Source: Mantis religiosa
Lineage: Eukaryota > Arthropoda > Insecta > Mantodea > Mantidae
DNA length: 64,000 nt
Assembly (NCBI GenBank): GCA_030765055.1
Contig: CM060950.1
Location: 279,300,399 to 279,364,398 of the forward strand
Reading direction: 5' to 3'
Part shown: in pieces, positions 26,509 through 37,652 of the stretch
How the letters are laid out: each line of letters begins with the position of its first letter
Position numbering within the stretch: position 1 is the stretch's first letter
The notes under the pieces: generated by a model
The model's input: the letters and a program-made list of their open reading frames with translations, nothing else
Database searches by the model: none
What the model was told of the DNA's origin: nothing
Position numbers and translations under genes: made by a program

Positions 26509-26510
26509 TA

Positions 26511-27329
26511 TAACCAAAAGTCTTTCTAAAAATGCATTATTTGTGTTCAGAGATCTAAAACATATTTCTAGTAAAATATTGGTAAAAATTTCTGATTGGA
26601 TTACAATACTTCCTCTACTTACTATTAAATATGTAGCAGAGATAGCAAAAATGTCCATATGCTTCAAATTTTATATAACAAGTCTTTGTTGCTGGTGTTC
26701 TTAGAAACAACAATAAAAACACTGATCAGTGAATACATCTTTATTCAAAACAGCAAAAAGTTACATCAACTTCTTTTGTTGTACAAAATTAAATTGCTCC
26801 AAACATTCTAAGAGACTCATAAAATAGTCTGCAAAGTTTGAATCCTTCCCCCACCTTTTATGGGATCTGCTTAAATACTTTTTTCTCTACTAAAATAATC
26901 AGTCAATATATTTTTGTTTATAATTTCAACTTCACCTGAGTGGAAGTCTCTTAATAGATATCTGATACTTGCTTTTAGTTACAGTTCTGTATATTATGCA
27001 AAACACCTTGCTCATTTAACACTAATTTCTCCTAAATGAGAGGTTGAGAAGCACAGGAATGTAAACTGTTACTTTCTTTCATCTTGTGAGATAGTCAGGG
27101 GCTAGCATTATAATATGGTGTTCCCTAATATGAAAATAAAAAGGCTAGCAATACTGCATGAATTTTCATTTGAGCACAGTTTTCATCATTAGAAGCATTT
27201 TCAAGTATCTTACTGTGTAATAGTTAATAGGACAATCAATCTGGGAACTAGCCATTGTCTATCAAAAGACATGGATACTTTGTGTTCAACAACACAAACA
27301 TACATTAATCAAAAACAGTCGGTTACATA
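26511..27329. other. Gene-free AT-rich spacer
   Basis: No supported gene. AT-rich sequence up to the PLE 3' end. Confidence 0.5.
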
Positions 27330-27670
27330 AATCCTTTCATGGAAGTGTTGAAAACAGTGTTGTGGTATAAATTAAATTTATTGGGAGTCGATTAATGACA
27401 CTAACAACACTTACTTTTAAATTTTCCCGGAACTAGTTTAAAAGGCCTTCCCTCTATCTTCAGCCGGACATCGACTGGTTCTCATTGGTGTAGCTGGCAA
27501 TATTTTGTCATCGGTCTCCTCTGGTGGCGGTTCCAGGAACTTGCTGAACAAATCTTTCTGGGGGATGTCGAAATTGAATACTTTGTTCCTATTTTTTAAA
27601 ATAAAGATTTGTTCCCATGTGGACAGTTCTTGTTTTCCTGTTGTATGTTGTAGTAATTTTGGTTCTGGAT

Positions 27671-27991
27671 TTATGTTGTGGTTTTTTCCCAAAAATGCGT
27701 GGCAACTGCTGATTTTTCTAATTGTTTGTATTTTATGTTCCCAAAGTGTTCCTTTGCTCTTGTTTCTAAATTTCTTTTGGTTTTTCCAATATAAATTTGA
27801 CTACAGTCACAGCATTCAATTTTATATATCCCAGATTTTTTGTTAGATGGAATGGCATCTTTGATGTTTGAGCAAATTAGGTTTTTTAAGGAGTAATGGT
27901 TTACTGGTGCTAGTTGAATGTTTTGTTTTTTAAAGACTTTTTTGAATTTATCAAGGGCCCATGGATGGTAAGTGAATTTTTTGAAGATCAT
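27671..27991 (-). pseudogene. PLE GIY-YIG endonuclease domain
   Basis: The minus-strand frame has SGIYKIECCDCSQIYIGKT followed by KRNLETRAKEHF, the GIY and YIG strands, the conserved Arg and the downstream helix. A Cys pair (CCDC) sits between the strands, as usual in PLEs. Upstream KKQNIQLAPVNHYSLKNLI matches the linker region of this family. The domain nicks DNA to prime insertion. The 106-codon frame is intact locally but is separated from the reverse transcriptase by frameshifts and stops. Confidence 0.85.
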
Positions 27992-28520
27992 TTTAGTTTC
28001 TGTAGCTGAGAGGGTTGTGGTTTCCTTTAAATTAAAAGTAAATAAACCTCTTGTATAAGGTATTAATATTCATAAAATTAAAGATAAAAATAAAGAAAAA
28101 ACAGGACATACATAATATCGTATTCTTTATTTAATTGATGAAAATTCTAATCCTACTTTAACATTAAAAACTTTTAGTAGCTACTTATTTTTTGCTAAGT
28201 TCACTTTTTTGTCTACTAGTAATTTGGGAAAGTCATTTTTCTGTGCTATTTCAATAATTTTGTTATATTCTATTTTGTATTCTTCTGCTGTAAGAGGGAT
28301 GTTGACCAGTCTGCGTGCTAAACTATTAATGATTGCCTGTCTGTGGGATCTTGGATTGTAGCCATTAGCTTTTATGTAGTTGTCTGTGTTGGTTTTATTT
28401 AAATGCCAAAGTTTATTCCATTTTTATTTTTGGTTATTTTTAGACCTAAAAATGGTAAATACTTGTCTTTTTCAACTTCTACAGTTAACTGGATGCTTTT
28501 TTCTTGAATATTTAAAAGTT

Positions 28521-28655
28521 TTAGTGGATCACTGATGCGTTTTTTGGCACTATGGCAAATATGTCATCTACATATCTTTGCCAGAGTTTGAACATCCATG
28601 GGAAAGCTTTAGTGATCCTCATTTCTAGTGCACTCATGTACAGATCGGTCAGGAA
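28521..28655 (-). pseudogene. PLE reverse transcriptase motif segment
   Basis: The minus-strand frame reads FLTDLYMSALEMRITKAFPW then LWQRYVDDIFAIV, with the YVDD catalytic box. It starts abruptly at the inversion point and ends at a TGA at 28521. The part of the domain that should precede DLYMS lies on the opposite strand at 28660-28793. Confidence 0.85.
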
Positions 28656-28659
28656 GGAT

Positions 28660-28793
28660 GATATCACTTGAAATTTCAGATTACATCGAACTAACCAAAT
28701 TATGCATAGAACAGAATTTCTTCCAGTTTCAAACAAAATATTTCCATCAAACTTGTGGTTTAGCAAATGGGCAACCCCTTATCACCCTCATTT
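28660..28793 (+). pseudogene. Inverted PLE reverse transcriptase segment
   Basis: The plus strand reads ISDYIELTKLCIEQNFFQF and KYFHQTCGLANGQPLITLIS, the stretch directly before DLYMSALE in the normal protein. It is head-to-head with the minus-strand remainder, separated by only a few bases. Its end overlaps the start of the gypsy A LTR tail (ATTTCACGAACC). Confidence 0.85.
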
Positions 28794-28814
28794 CACGAAC
28801 CCACAGAGTCACAC

Positions 28815-28831
28815 TGGTGTCAGGAAGCGGG
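28815..28831 (+). other. Gypsy A primer-binding site
   Basis: TGGTGTCAGGAAGCGGG lies one base after the LTR end (GTCACA). It is complementary to a tRNA 3' end of the form ...CTGACACCA, a pattern typical of tRNA-Leu. The identical site occurs at 54911-54927. Confidence 0.75.
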
Positions 28832-28858
28832 ACGACAACATCACCGAACATTACATTT

Positions 28859-29977
28859 ATGGACGCGGCATTGGAAAAGATTTTGGAGAAGATGATGGAA
28901 ATGAAGGCCGAACTGACATCGGAAATGAAGACGGCAAATGACAACATCACCGAGAAAATGGAAAAGAAGTTGGAGGCGGCAAATAGCAACTTGGCCGCGA
29001 AGATGAACGAGTTAACAACAATCACAGAAGCAGCAAACAACAACTTGGCCAAGACAATGACCGCAAAGATGGCCGAACTGACCACGGAAATGAAGGTGGC
29101 GGACGAGGCTCTCGCCGCCAAATTTGAAGAACAGGTGGCCTGCGTGAGGGATGACGTGACGGAGCTGAGCAAGCGGATGGGCCAAGTGGACGAGCGCGTC
29201 GAGGACCTGGCGAACCACTTCAATGACCTAGAGGAAACGGCCGACAGTAACGCCAAGTCCCTGAACGCCGTGGTGGAAGACGTCGAAGACCTTGCGAACC
29301 GCGTGAACAACCTAGAGGGAAAGGCCGACAGCAGCGTCAAGTCCCTGAACGCCATGGTGGAGTACGTCGTCGGCAGGAAGCTGAAGGATTTGAAGGCCGG
29401 TGCGCTGGGACGGGAAACAACATTTGCGCGCGTCAAACCTCCCAAGTAAGACGGCGTGTCAGCGTTTGAAGTCTTCCACCGCTAGTTCGACGCAGTGGCC
29501 AATCACAACAAATGGTCGCCGGAGGAGGAGGCCACACAGTTAATAGCCAGCCTCCATGGACGGGCCGCGGAAGTCCTAAACGCGGTGCAGACAACGGCGG
29601 CGCCCATGGAAATCTGGGAGGCCCTGGAGATTCGTTTCGAAAACCACCGCTTAGCAGCAGCGTACCGCAGCCAGCTAAAGGCAAGGTCAGAGCAGCCAGG
29701 GGAGCCGCTGCAGGAGTTCGCCCTCGCAGTTGAACAACTGGCTAGCAAGGCCGTAGTCGACCTCCCACCAGAGTTCGTATCCCGGGAAGCCGCCTATACA
29801 TTCGTGGACGGGGTACGAGACACGGAGATTCGTCAGCCCCTAATGCTCGGCGATTATAAAACCATCCACGAGGCGCTGACGGCAGCATTAAGGATGGAGG
29901 TGGCCGACGTCGAGAACGAGGAGTGTCCGCTACACCGGAGACAGAAGACCAGCCGAGGGACGCCGGCGAACACGTAG
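28859..29977 (+). pseudogene. Gypsy A gag
   Basis: ATG 28859 opens a frame beginning MDAALEKILEKMMEMKAELT, then a long region of heptad-like repeats rich in Glu, Ala, Asn and Lys (about residues 10-170) that is probably coiled coil. A capsid-like part follows: QLIASLHGRAAEVLNAV, LQEFALAVEQLASKAV, IRQPLMLGDYKTIHEALTAA. Two in-frame stops, TAA at 29447-29449 and TAG at 29483-29485, interrupt a frame that otherwise stays open to 29977. No zinc knuckle is visible before the frame ends. The protein would form the virus-like particle. Confidence 0.82.
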
Positions 29978-30179
29978 TGGCCTGTATTGGGGATGTGGAC
30001 AGCCGGGACAACTAGAGAGATAGCTGACAACAGGAAGGGCAGCCGGAAGAACGAGTAAGGCCCGGCGAGGCGAGAAGTACGTCGGAGCCATCCACACCAT
30101 CTCCTCGAGTGACACTGCGCGCCGTCAGCCGGCGGATGGGTGACAGCCTCATAGCGGAAGGCTGGGAAAGATGAAAGCC

Positions 30180-30565
30180 GTGCCGCGTGCTGGTGGACAC
30201 CAGGGCTGTCGTGACATGACGTGGCAAAGGGTTTGCCGACAACGAAGCCAACCCGACCCTACCAGCTTGTCACGGCATCGGGCGACATTATGCCTATGGA
30301 GAAGGAGGCTCTGCTGAAGCTGACCTTGGGAAGGAGTAACGTACCTCTGTGGGTGTTCGTCGCGAAAGTGGCTGAGGAGGTGATACTGGGATTTGATGCC
30401 TTCAGGAGCCATGAGGCGACGGTCGATGTCGATAAGAAAGTTCTGCGGCTCAACGGAGAAGAGGTTGTACTCCGTCAACCAGAAGAGCGCCTTGGAATTT
30501 ACAGGGTTGCCTTGAGCGAAGACGTGGTTGTCCCCGCGAGGAGCGAGGTGGTGGTGACGGCGTGA
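30180..30565 (+). pseudogene. Gypsy A protease
   Basis: VLVDTRAVVT near 30187 corresponds to the aspartic protease active site, but the expected DTG is DTR, followed by frame changes. Downstream, RPYQLVTASGDIMPMEKEA and EVILGFDAFRSHEATVD (hydrophobic-ILG-x-D) form the second half of a retropepsin fold. The active-site change and frameshift make it inactive. Confidence 0.75.
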
Positions 30566-30901
30566 CTGGAAGGCCAGAGAACCAGCAACATGATGCTGGA
30601 CCCGAAGACGCCTCTACACGGACTGTGTGTAGCCAGGGCATTGCTACCCTGCCCAGAGGAGGTGCCAGTGAGGCCGCTAAATCCAAAGGACACCGATCAC
30701 GACATCCAGGCCGGGACAAGTTGGGAACGTGCGAGCCCGTGGTGAGCGTAACAGCAATCGACAAGACACAGGAGCCGGTGCCGATGCAACTCCTGGGACG
30801 CCGGCTAGAAAGCCTACTGTAGAGGGCGGCCGACCACCTGACCGCAGAACTGCTGGAGAAATTTCGACAACTGCTGAGGCTATACCAGAGCGTCTTCAGC
30901 C

Positions 30902-31596
30902 ATGGCGTCAGTGATTACGGCCGCACGGACAAAGTGCTTCACCGCATCGCCACCCGCGGACTCCCGGCCTATTCGGCAACCACATAGACGCGTTCCGCTG
31001 GCGAAGCAAGGCGCGGTACGAGACATGCTGGAGGACATGAGATCCAGGGGAGCGATTAAAGAGTCTGACAGCTCTTGGGGTTTGCCTGTAATCTTGGTGA
31101 CAAAGAAGAACGGCGAGCTGCGCTTCTGCGTAGATTACGGAAAGCTGAACGCTGTTACCCTGAAGGACTGTTTCCCCTTAGCCGGGACTGACGACACCAT
31201 GAACACGCTAGCTGGTGCACAGTGGTTCTCGACCCTGGACCTGAAGTCGGACTACTGTCAGGTATCTCTAGACCCAAGAGACAAGGAGAAGACAACATTC
31301 TCATCAGGCCCACGGTTATGCCCTTTGGCCTCTGCAACGGACCAGCTACCTTCCAACGCCTCATATAGTCAGTGATGTGAGGGCTGACTTACGACACCTG
31401 CCTGCTATACTTGGACGACATCATTATCGTCGGTAAGACTTTTGAAGACCATCTCGAGAATCTGAGGAAGGTACTACAGAGATTGCAGGCGACCAACTTG
31501 AAGCTGAACCCGAAGAAGTGCCAGCTCTTCCGCAAGGAAGTGAACTACCTGGGCCACATAGTCTCAGCAACAGGGTGTGCCACAGACCCGGAGTAA
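30902..31596 (+). pseudogene. Gypsy A reverse transcriptase
   Basis: IKESDSSWGLPVILVTKKNG and LRFCVDYGKLNAVT are the fingers region, FSTLDLKSDYCQVSL carries the motif A Asp, and LLYLDDIIIVGKTFEDHLEN carries the YLDD box. LNPKKCQLFRKEVNYLGHIV is the thumb. A frameshift near 31305 separates motif A from the YLDD box, and stops occur between them (around 31366-31380). The enzyme would copy the element's RNA. Confidence 0.9.
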
Positions 31597-31739
31597 GCGC
31601 AGGCTGTGAGAGATTGGCCTCGCCAAAAGGAAAAGAAAGAATTGCGCAGATTCCTAGGACTTTGCAGTTATTAGTGCCGCTTCATAAAGGAGTTCTGACA
31701 TCGCAAAATTCCTCACACGCCTGACAGAGGAACACCGGC

Positions 31740-32170
31740 CTTATGCGTGGACGGAGGACGCCGAAGACGCTTTCCAGCACCTTAAGAACACACTGTGCAG
31801 TGCTCCAATTTTGGGATTTCCACAACCGGGTGGCGCCTTCATTGTGGACACCGAAGCCAGCGACCATTGCATACGAGGTGTCCTATTGCAGATACAGGAT
31901 GGCCATGAGCGGCCATGGATGGCCTATATCAAGACGTCATGCAAGGCAGAGAAGATCTACTGCGTCACCCGACGGGAGTTACTGGCGGTAGTAAAGACCT
32001 TAGAGCACTTCCACAAGTACCCGTGCGGTCAGCCATTCCACCTGAGGACTGACCATTCTGCCCTAAACTGGCTATTGAACTTTAGGAACCTGGAAGGTCA
32101 GACAGCACTTTTGGGTCCAGAGGATGCAGGAGTACGACTTCACCTCGGAACATCGTAGAGGGAAGAGTCA
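31740..32170 (+). pseudogene. Gypsy A RNase H
   Basis: GFPQPGGAFIVDTEASDHCI holds the first catalytic Asp, RRELLAVVKTLEHF the Glu, and LRTDHSALNWLLNF the second Asp. A frameshift follows in LEGQTALLGPEDAG. The connection to the reverse transcriptase upstream is also out of frame. The same block is better preserved on the minus strand at 40282-41085. Confidence 0.88.
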
Positions 32171-32344
32171 CGGTAACGCAGACGCCATGTCCCAAAGACC
32201 CTGTCCAGTGTGGGGCCAGTGCACAAGAGTGGAAGAGAAGGAGCGTGCCGCAGCAGTCCGAGTAGTTGTGGCACTGCCTGCGGACGGCTGGGATAGCGCA
32301 GGCCTGAGAAGGGAGCAGCTGGTGGACGCATACTTGAGCCACTC

Positions 32345-33484
32345 TTGAGGGAAGTGGAGGCATGGACGAGACCAACTTGGGAGGACATCGCACAGAGGAG
32401 CGCCACCTACAAGTCATACTGGACCCAATGGAACTCATTGAAGATCAGAGAGGGCGTGGTGTTCCGGGTATGGGAATCACCCAATGGGAAGACGCCGAGA
32501 GAAGAGTTGGTACTTCCCCGGAGTAAGCTCCCGGAAGTCTTGGAAGAAGTGCACGCCGGTACTTCAGGAGGACACCTGGGAGCGAATCGGAAGATTGACA
32601 GACTACGGTAGCGCTACCACTGGCTGAGACTCCGAGAAGATGCTGAGAGTTGGTTCCGTCAATGTCACGTGTGCGTGGCAAGTCCCGGCCCCCAGACTAG
32701 GAGCCGGGGTTGCTTGCAGCAGTACAACATCGGAGCGCCATTCGAACGGATCGCCGCTGACATTGCTGGACCGTTCCCAGTTTCCGTCCCAGGCAACAAG
32801 TACCTAATGGTGGTCATGGACTACTTCACCAAGTGGCCGGAGTTGTATGCCTTCCTAAACCAGGAGGCAAAGACAATCACATACTGCCTCGTGGAGCAAG
32901 TGTTATGTCGATTTGGGGTGCCGTTAGAGCTACACAGTGACCAGGGTACCAACTTTGAGTCCAACATAATGAAGGAGGCACTACAAATGCTTGGGGTGAA
33001 CAAGACCTGCATGACGCCTCTACATCCCCAGTCGGATGGCATGGTCGAAAGATACATCAAGACCTTAGAGGAACACATGAGGAAGGTCGTCACCAGTCAT
33101 CAGCGAGACTGGGACGTCAAGGTTCCACTGTTCTTGCTGGCCTACCGCTCCTTTACACACGACACAACTGGGATGACGCCAGCCAGCTTAATGTTCGGCA
33201 GAGTGTTACACCTCCCTTGTGACTTTGCTTTTGGAAACCCTCCGGAAGCGAAACAGCCAGCGGCCGAGTATTTGGATAACTTGGTGGACCATCTCAACGA
33301 CATGCACGAGACGGCTCGCCAAAACATCCAGAAGGCAAACGACCGCATGAAGACCAAGTATGACAGGCAAGCCAACAGCCAAGGGTTCCAGCAAGGTGAC
33401 CTGGTCTGTTTGTACCGTCCTACCCAGACGAAGGGATGCTGCCGAAGCTCCAGCAGCCATGGCAAGGACCGTAGCATGTGGTGA
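32345..33484 (+). pseudogene. Gypsy A integrase, one in-frame stop
   Basis: A zinc-binding region (HAGTSGGHLGANRKIDRLR, then CHVCV) is followed by the catalytic core: FERIAADIAGPFPV with the first Asp, LELHSDQGTNFESNI with the second, and PQSDGMVERYIKTLEEHM with the Glu. The C-terminal half has RMKTKYDRQANSQGFQQGDL. One TAG at 32609-32611 splits an otherwise open frame, and a frameshift near 33484 separates the last residues (VVYLIQKVPRGKMLMIHLDR). All three catalytic acids remain. Confidence 0.92.
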
Positions 33485-33800
33485 AGAGGATTAACGACGT
33501 GGTCTACCTCATCCAGAAGGTTCCCCGAGGGAAGATGTTGATGATACACCTGGATCGTCTAGCCCGCTACGATGGTGCTTTTCGGGACGACTAGCTTTGA
33601 GGAGGGAGCAAGCAGCCGACGACGACGTGGAGACCGAGGAAGGAGTCCCGACGTCAACCCAGGTACGTGCTGCCGGGAGGCAGAGAGGTAGTTCTGCCGA
33701 AAGATGGCTTCCCACCGTGGGGCTCGATAGAGACAACAGACGCCGTGAGACAACGGACACCGAGGTGCTGAAATGAGACAAATTAAAATACCGTAGACAA

Positions 33801-33952
33801 GATCAAGGAGAACGACACGAAACAATGGACAGTTAACACTTTGGAGGAACGGCGCATAAAGGCCTGCCAAAATTCTACAAGAATGTCGAGCAACTGCTAC
33901 ATAGGAACAACGTCAACCAGCCACTGAAGAAAAATAAACAGAAATGTCAGGC

Positions 33953-33989
<37 letters not shown>

Positions 33990-34088
33990 AATATATTTAC
34001 GAAAGTATGTAATAGTTGTAAAAACATTTTGGATCTTATAATATATGCATGAGTAGAGGAGTACTGCAATCAGACATAAGACAGGTAG
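33801..34088. other. Junction between gypsy A and gypsy B, with (TA)n
   Basis: Contains an alternating TA run at about 33954-33982. No LTR belonging to the following element is visible here, so gypsy B appears truncated at its 5' end. Confidence 0.6.
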
Positions 34089-35231
34089 ATGCTTCTTCGC
34101 AGTGGGAAAGTCATTACAGATCATTTAGTTGAGATTTTAGGTCAAGATAAGAAAAAAGGCGTGCAGTTAAAGAAAACAGAAATGGAAGGCTTTACAAATA
34201 GCGAAACTGTATACAGGGAGGACAATTTGGGGGAGAGAGATCCAGGTATGGCAATGGGAAGCAGTGGCGGCATGTTAAATTTTACGAGAGATAGTTTTAG
34301 AATGTTATTAGAGAGAACAAATTAAATGGGTAGTAATTTAGAGAACAAAATTAGCAGTCAAGTGAATGAAATAAGGGAACAGGTAACTGACTTAAGTAAA
34401 GAGCTTAACAATAAACTGGAGGAAGGATTTAGGAGCCAGGATGCCAATTTGAGGGAATATTTAGACCTCCGACAACTAGTATTTGAGGGGAAAGTAAAAG
34501 AAATTATAAATGTGCAACAAGTGAACATAATTGGGCTTCAGGAAGGATTAAGTACTTTTAGGAGTAATGTAGACAAAAAGTTTGAAAATGCAAAGAAAAG
34601 GTGTGAGAGAGAAAATGTAGAAACTAGAAAGGTGCCTACGGATGAGCTAAGAGCTGCTAAAAATGCTGTGCATAGGGAAGTAGATGAAAGTTTAAAGTTA
34701 GTACAAGCTGAACTAGAAGCTGAGAGCAGAGAAATAATTGAAATAACAGAAAAGTTGGAGAATAAGCTGTCAGCTCATCTGGAAGTAGATAACAGATTGA
34801 AAGAAAATGAAAAATGGGTAGGAGAGATTAGAGGGTCTTTAAAAGGAATATAAATGGAATTAAGAAATTTTCATGAATCTGCTGTGAGCACAGTGGAAAT
34901 CAGTGAAAATTCAGTTGTAAATAGTTTAAGTAACCAAACGAGTGATGTGCCCAGAACTGCGGTTCTGAACACTGAAGCTCGTCATTCCTCTGGTTCTTCG
35001 CATCTAGCCACGCATGGTACTGATAATTATAGTCAATGTGGTCAGTTATTAAATGAATCGGGTGTCCCTGTGTTTGACGAATCCGAAGGAGTAAATCCGA
35101 GAAAAGTTCTTTATGATCTGAATCACCATTTCCAGATTAAATCTATACAAGAACAATTGAAAATATGTAATATATGTAAGGTACTTAGGAACAGATATTT
35201 TTCTGGGCGCAAAAGAAAGAAAAAAAGAAAT
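34089..35231 (+). pseudogene. Gypsy B gag-like coiled-coil protein
   Basis: The frame starts MLLRSGKVITDHLVEILGQD and is interrupted by in-frame TAA codons at 34323-34325 and 34851-34853 without loss of frame. The middle is strongly helical with heptad-like spacing (QVNEIREQVTDLSKELNNKL, AELEAESREIIEITEKLENK). The last part is polar and ends in a basic stretch (SGRKRKKKRN) near the deletion junction. I do not recognise a capsid motif, so the gag assignment rests on position. Confidence 0.55.
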
Positions 35232-35232
35232 A

Positions 35233-35742
35233 TTGTTTTGCGAGTCAATATTACTCGAAAGACCGAGGGAAGGCATTCCTTTCGAAATTTACGTGGATGG
35301 CTCATGCCAAAGTTTTGGTGCTATATTGGGTCAAAGGTCATCTCCAGAACAATTTCATGTAACTAGCACTGCCTCACGAGGATCAAGCAAGGTGGAAAGA
35401 AATTCATCTGTAACCGAGATCGAAATTTGTGCAATGTATTTCCCGATCCAAAGATTCAGGACTAACATATATCAGAAGAAGGTAAAAATACTTTCAGACC
35501 ATCTTAGTTTGTCGTTTCTACAAAAATGCAAATATACAAGTTCAAAGATGTGTAGATACGCACACGAAATAATGAAGTATGATGTAGAAATCATTCATAT
35601 CCCTGGCCAATTAAATACGATTAACGATTTGCTGTCCCGGTTAATAAACAACACTCAAATACCTTATTGTATGGAGGTAAAGTTAGCGAAATTGTTAGAA
35701 ACCTCGCCTGAGATAGACGAACAGGTGGGAGGCAGCATATGA
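35233..35742 (+). pseudogene. Gypsy B RNase H domain
   Basis: PFEIYVDGSCQSFGAILGQR contains the first catalytic Asp, NSSVTEIEICAMYFPIQRF the Glu, and KILSDHLSLSFLQKC the second Asp. VEIIHIPGQLNTINDLLSR closes the domain. It is a different frame from the gag region upstream. TGA at 35740-35742 separates it from the integrase in the same frame. Confidence 0.85.
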
Positions 35743-36857
35743 AAGAAAGACGGTATATTATATATAAAGCATGGGGCGATCAACCAAGCGTGGAAAACGT
35801 ACAATCTACAAAGCATAGAAAAGGAGATAATCCTAACATTTCACAGAGATTTGTGTCATTCCGGAACAGACCGCACCACTTCCAACATTTTGGACAACCT
35901 TTACATACCTAAGCTAAGACAAAAAGTCCGGAGAATAGTCACCGCCTGCGATACTTGTCAGAGAGCAAAACCACTCCAGGTTAGCTACGACTTTGAAACT
36001 AATGCGATTTTGAGAGACAGGCCACGTTCATTAGTAACAGTAGATTGTCATGGAGAGCTGCCTCAGGGAACATTCGGGAACCGATACATAATTGTTTTTA
36101 CGGATGTATTTTCGAAGTATGTGTGAAAATTTTTCCAGTGAAGGAAATCAACAGTGCAATATGCCTAAACAAAATATTCAAATACTACATACCGCAACTG
36201 GGGAAAATGGACGCACTATTGTCAGATAATACAACAATGTTCACGGGAAAAGAATTCACCAATGCAATGAAAGAAAACGGCATAAAATTATACCACTGTT
36301 CTCGATATCGGCCTAATAGTAATCCCACGGAAAGAACCATTCGGGATGTGGCATTATTTCTTAGAATGTTATCGGGTAAACGTCATACGAGCTGGGTAGA
36401 GATGTGCCCAAAAATAGAGAAAATTTTAAATGAGTCGGTGAATCAGGTCACTGGGTTTAAACCGATAGAGCTGATGGAGGGAAAAGGCATCAACACAATG
36501 GACAGTAATATTCCAGGGACATTTCCAGTAGAAGACGCCAAAAATTTGTCTGAGGCCGAAATGCTAAAGATAGCCGCCGACAGAATGCGCGCAAAAGCTG
36601 AAGTGAGGAAAGCCAAGCATAAGGCGAAAAAAAGAAAGAAGTGGGAAATACGAATAAATGATTTGGCCTTGTTAAGGAATAAACAGTTATCTAGCGCCAT
36701 AAATAAATTTAATCATCGTATGGCTATGTTATTTAAGGGACCATACAAGGTAGTAGAAATGTTCGGGACGGACACATTTTTGTTATCGGATGTACAGAAC
36801 GGTAAGATGGCGGGGAAGTTCCATAAACAGCTTTTACGTCCGTATGTATGCGAATAG
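35743..36857 (+). pseudogene. Gypsy B integrase
   Basis: The zinc-binding block TFHRDLCHSGTDRTTSNIL with CDTCQRAK is followed by VTVDCHGELPQGTFGNRYI (first Asp), DALLSDNTTMFTGKEF (second Asp) and PNSNPTERTIRDVALFLRM (Glu). A 1-base frameshift near 36120, just after DVFSKYV, splits the core. The C-terminal part is basic (KAEVRKAKHKAKKRKK), then reads MLFKGPYKVVEMFGTDTFLL. All catalytic residues remain, so only the frameshift and the preceding stop visibly disable it. Confidence 0.88.
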
Positions 36858-37652
36858 GTAAACAAGAATAGCGGGCGCCCAGTAAAAAAAACTAAAATAA
36901 ACAAATAATCACCTAAATAAAACAAAGGTAATAAACATTCTAAGTAACTGAGAAGTAATGGATATTTCCACTTATCTAGTTAACAAAATATGTTAGGTTA
37001 AATTTAAAAAGAAAAAAAGGTAAGGTCTTGGTGACATGCTAAGAAGCCAGATGGAAGCGTAACTGTAAGTAAAAGAACGGATATGTATGTGATTGTGTGC
37101 AACGAACCACTTGTTAAAACAAAAGTAAGTAGTTATGTTATAGTCTTGGTTGTTATTAAGATAATAAATAGGTTAGTGTAAAAAGAATAATTGGGAATAA
37201 AGAAGCCAAATCTTAGGAGTTAGAGATTGAGATAATGAACTGAATACTTAAGGACCCAACAGAATTTAGTGAACTGTGTGACAATAAGACAGGTTAAAAA
37301 ATAAAAATTATCTTGTGCTGAAAAAGGTAGAGGGTGAAACCGGTATTGAGTTTCAGCTACCTGAACAAGGAAAGAACAGGTAGTTAAGTGATTATGTGAA
37401 AGTGAAACTGTAAAAATGAATGACATGAACAGAGATAGAAGGAGCCTAACTTTGGAGGAACTAAAACAATAAAGTGAAATTTTCTCAGTGCAAACTCTAA
37501 AAATGTTAACTTCATTCTTTGGCGCAGTTTGAACAGGAATTTTGGTTCTTGGATTAATTATTTATTTACTAATACGTTTAATAATTACTCATAAATTTAA
37601 AAATTGTAAATAATTATGTTAGTTAAAACAGAATTGTAGACTTGAAGAAACA
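36858..37652 (+). other. Gypsy B 3' untranslated region
   Basis: AT-rich sequence between the integrase stop and the LTR, without a further open frame. No envelope-like gene is visible. Confidence 0.6.

Larger units (their letters stand above)
27330..28795 (-). mobile_element. Penelope-like element, C-terminal half, with an inverted 5' segment
   Basis: On the minus strand the order is reverse transcriptase motif (28655-28521), linker, GIY-YIG domain (27991-27671), and a 3' tail ending near 27330 in GTGTTAGTGTCATTAATCGA and ACTGTTTTCAACACTTCC. That tail recurs at 47195-47275 and 52515-52580. The RT residues immediately upstream of the minus-strand start are found on the plus strand at 28660-28793, so the 5' piece is inverted. 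Stops and frameshifts inactivate it. Confidence 0.85.
28790..33800 (+). mobile_element. Ty3/gypsy retrotransposon, family A, degraded copy
   Basis: From left to right: an LTR tail (28790-28813), primer-binding site, gag, protease, reverse transcriptase, RNase H and integrase, the canonical Ty3/gypsy order. Stops and frameshifts occur in every module. The 5' LTR is cut off by the PLE junction. The sequence at 33605-33700 after integrase matches 38116-38215. A minus-strand relative lies at 39549-41632 and a 5' LTR plus gag start at 54406-55280. Base composition is clearly GC-richer than the flanks. Confidence 0.92.

Noticed and set aside
28747..29445. 232-codon minus-strand frame opposite gag
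   Set aside because: The plus strand carries the recognisable gag. The antisense frame is an effect of its repetitive, GC-rich codons.
29012..33870. Numerous antisense frames over gypsy A (29433-29684, 30149-30478, 32082-32438 and others)
   Set aside because: They overlap the recognised pol domains on the opposite strand and have no domains of their own.
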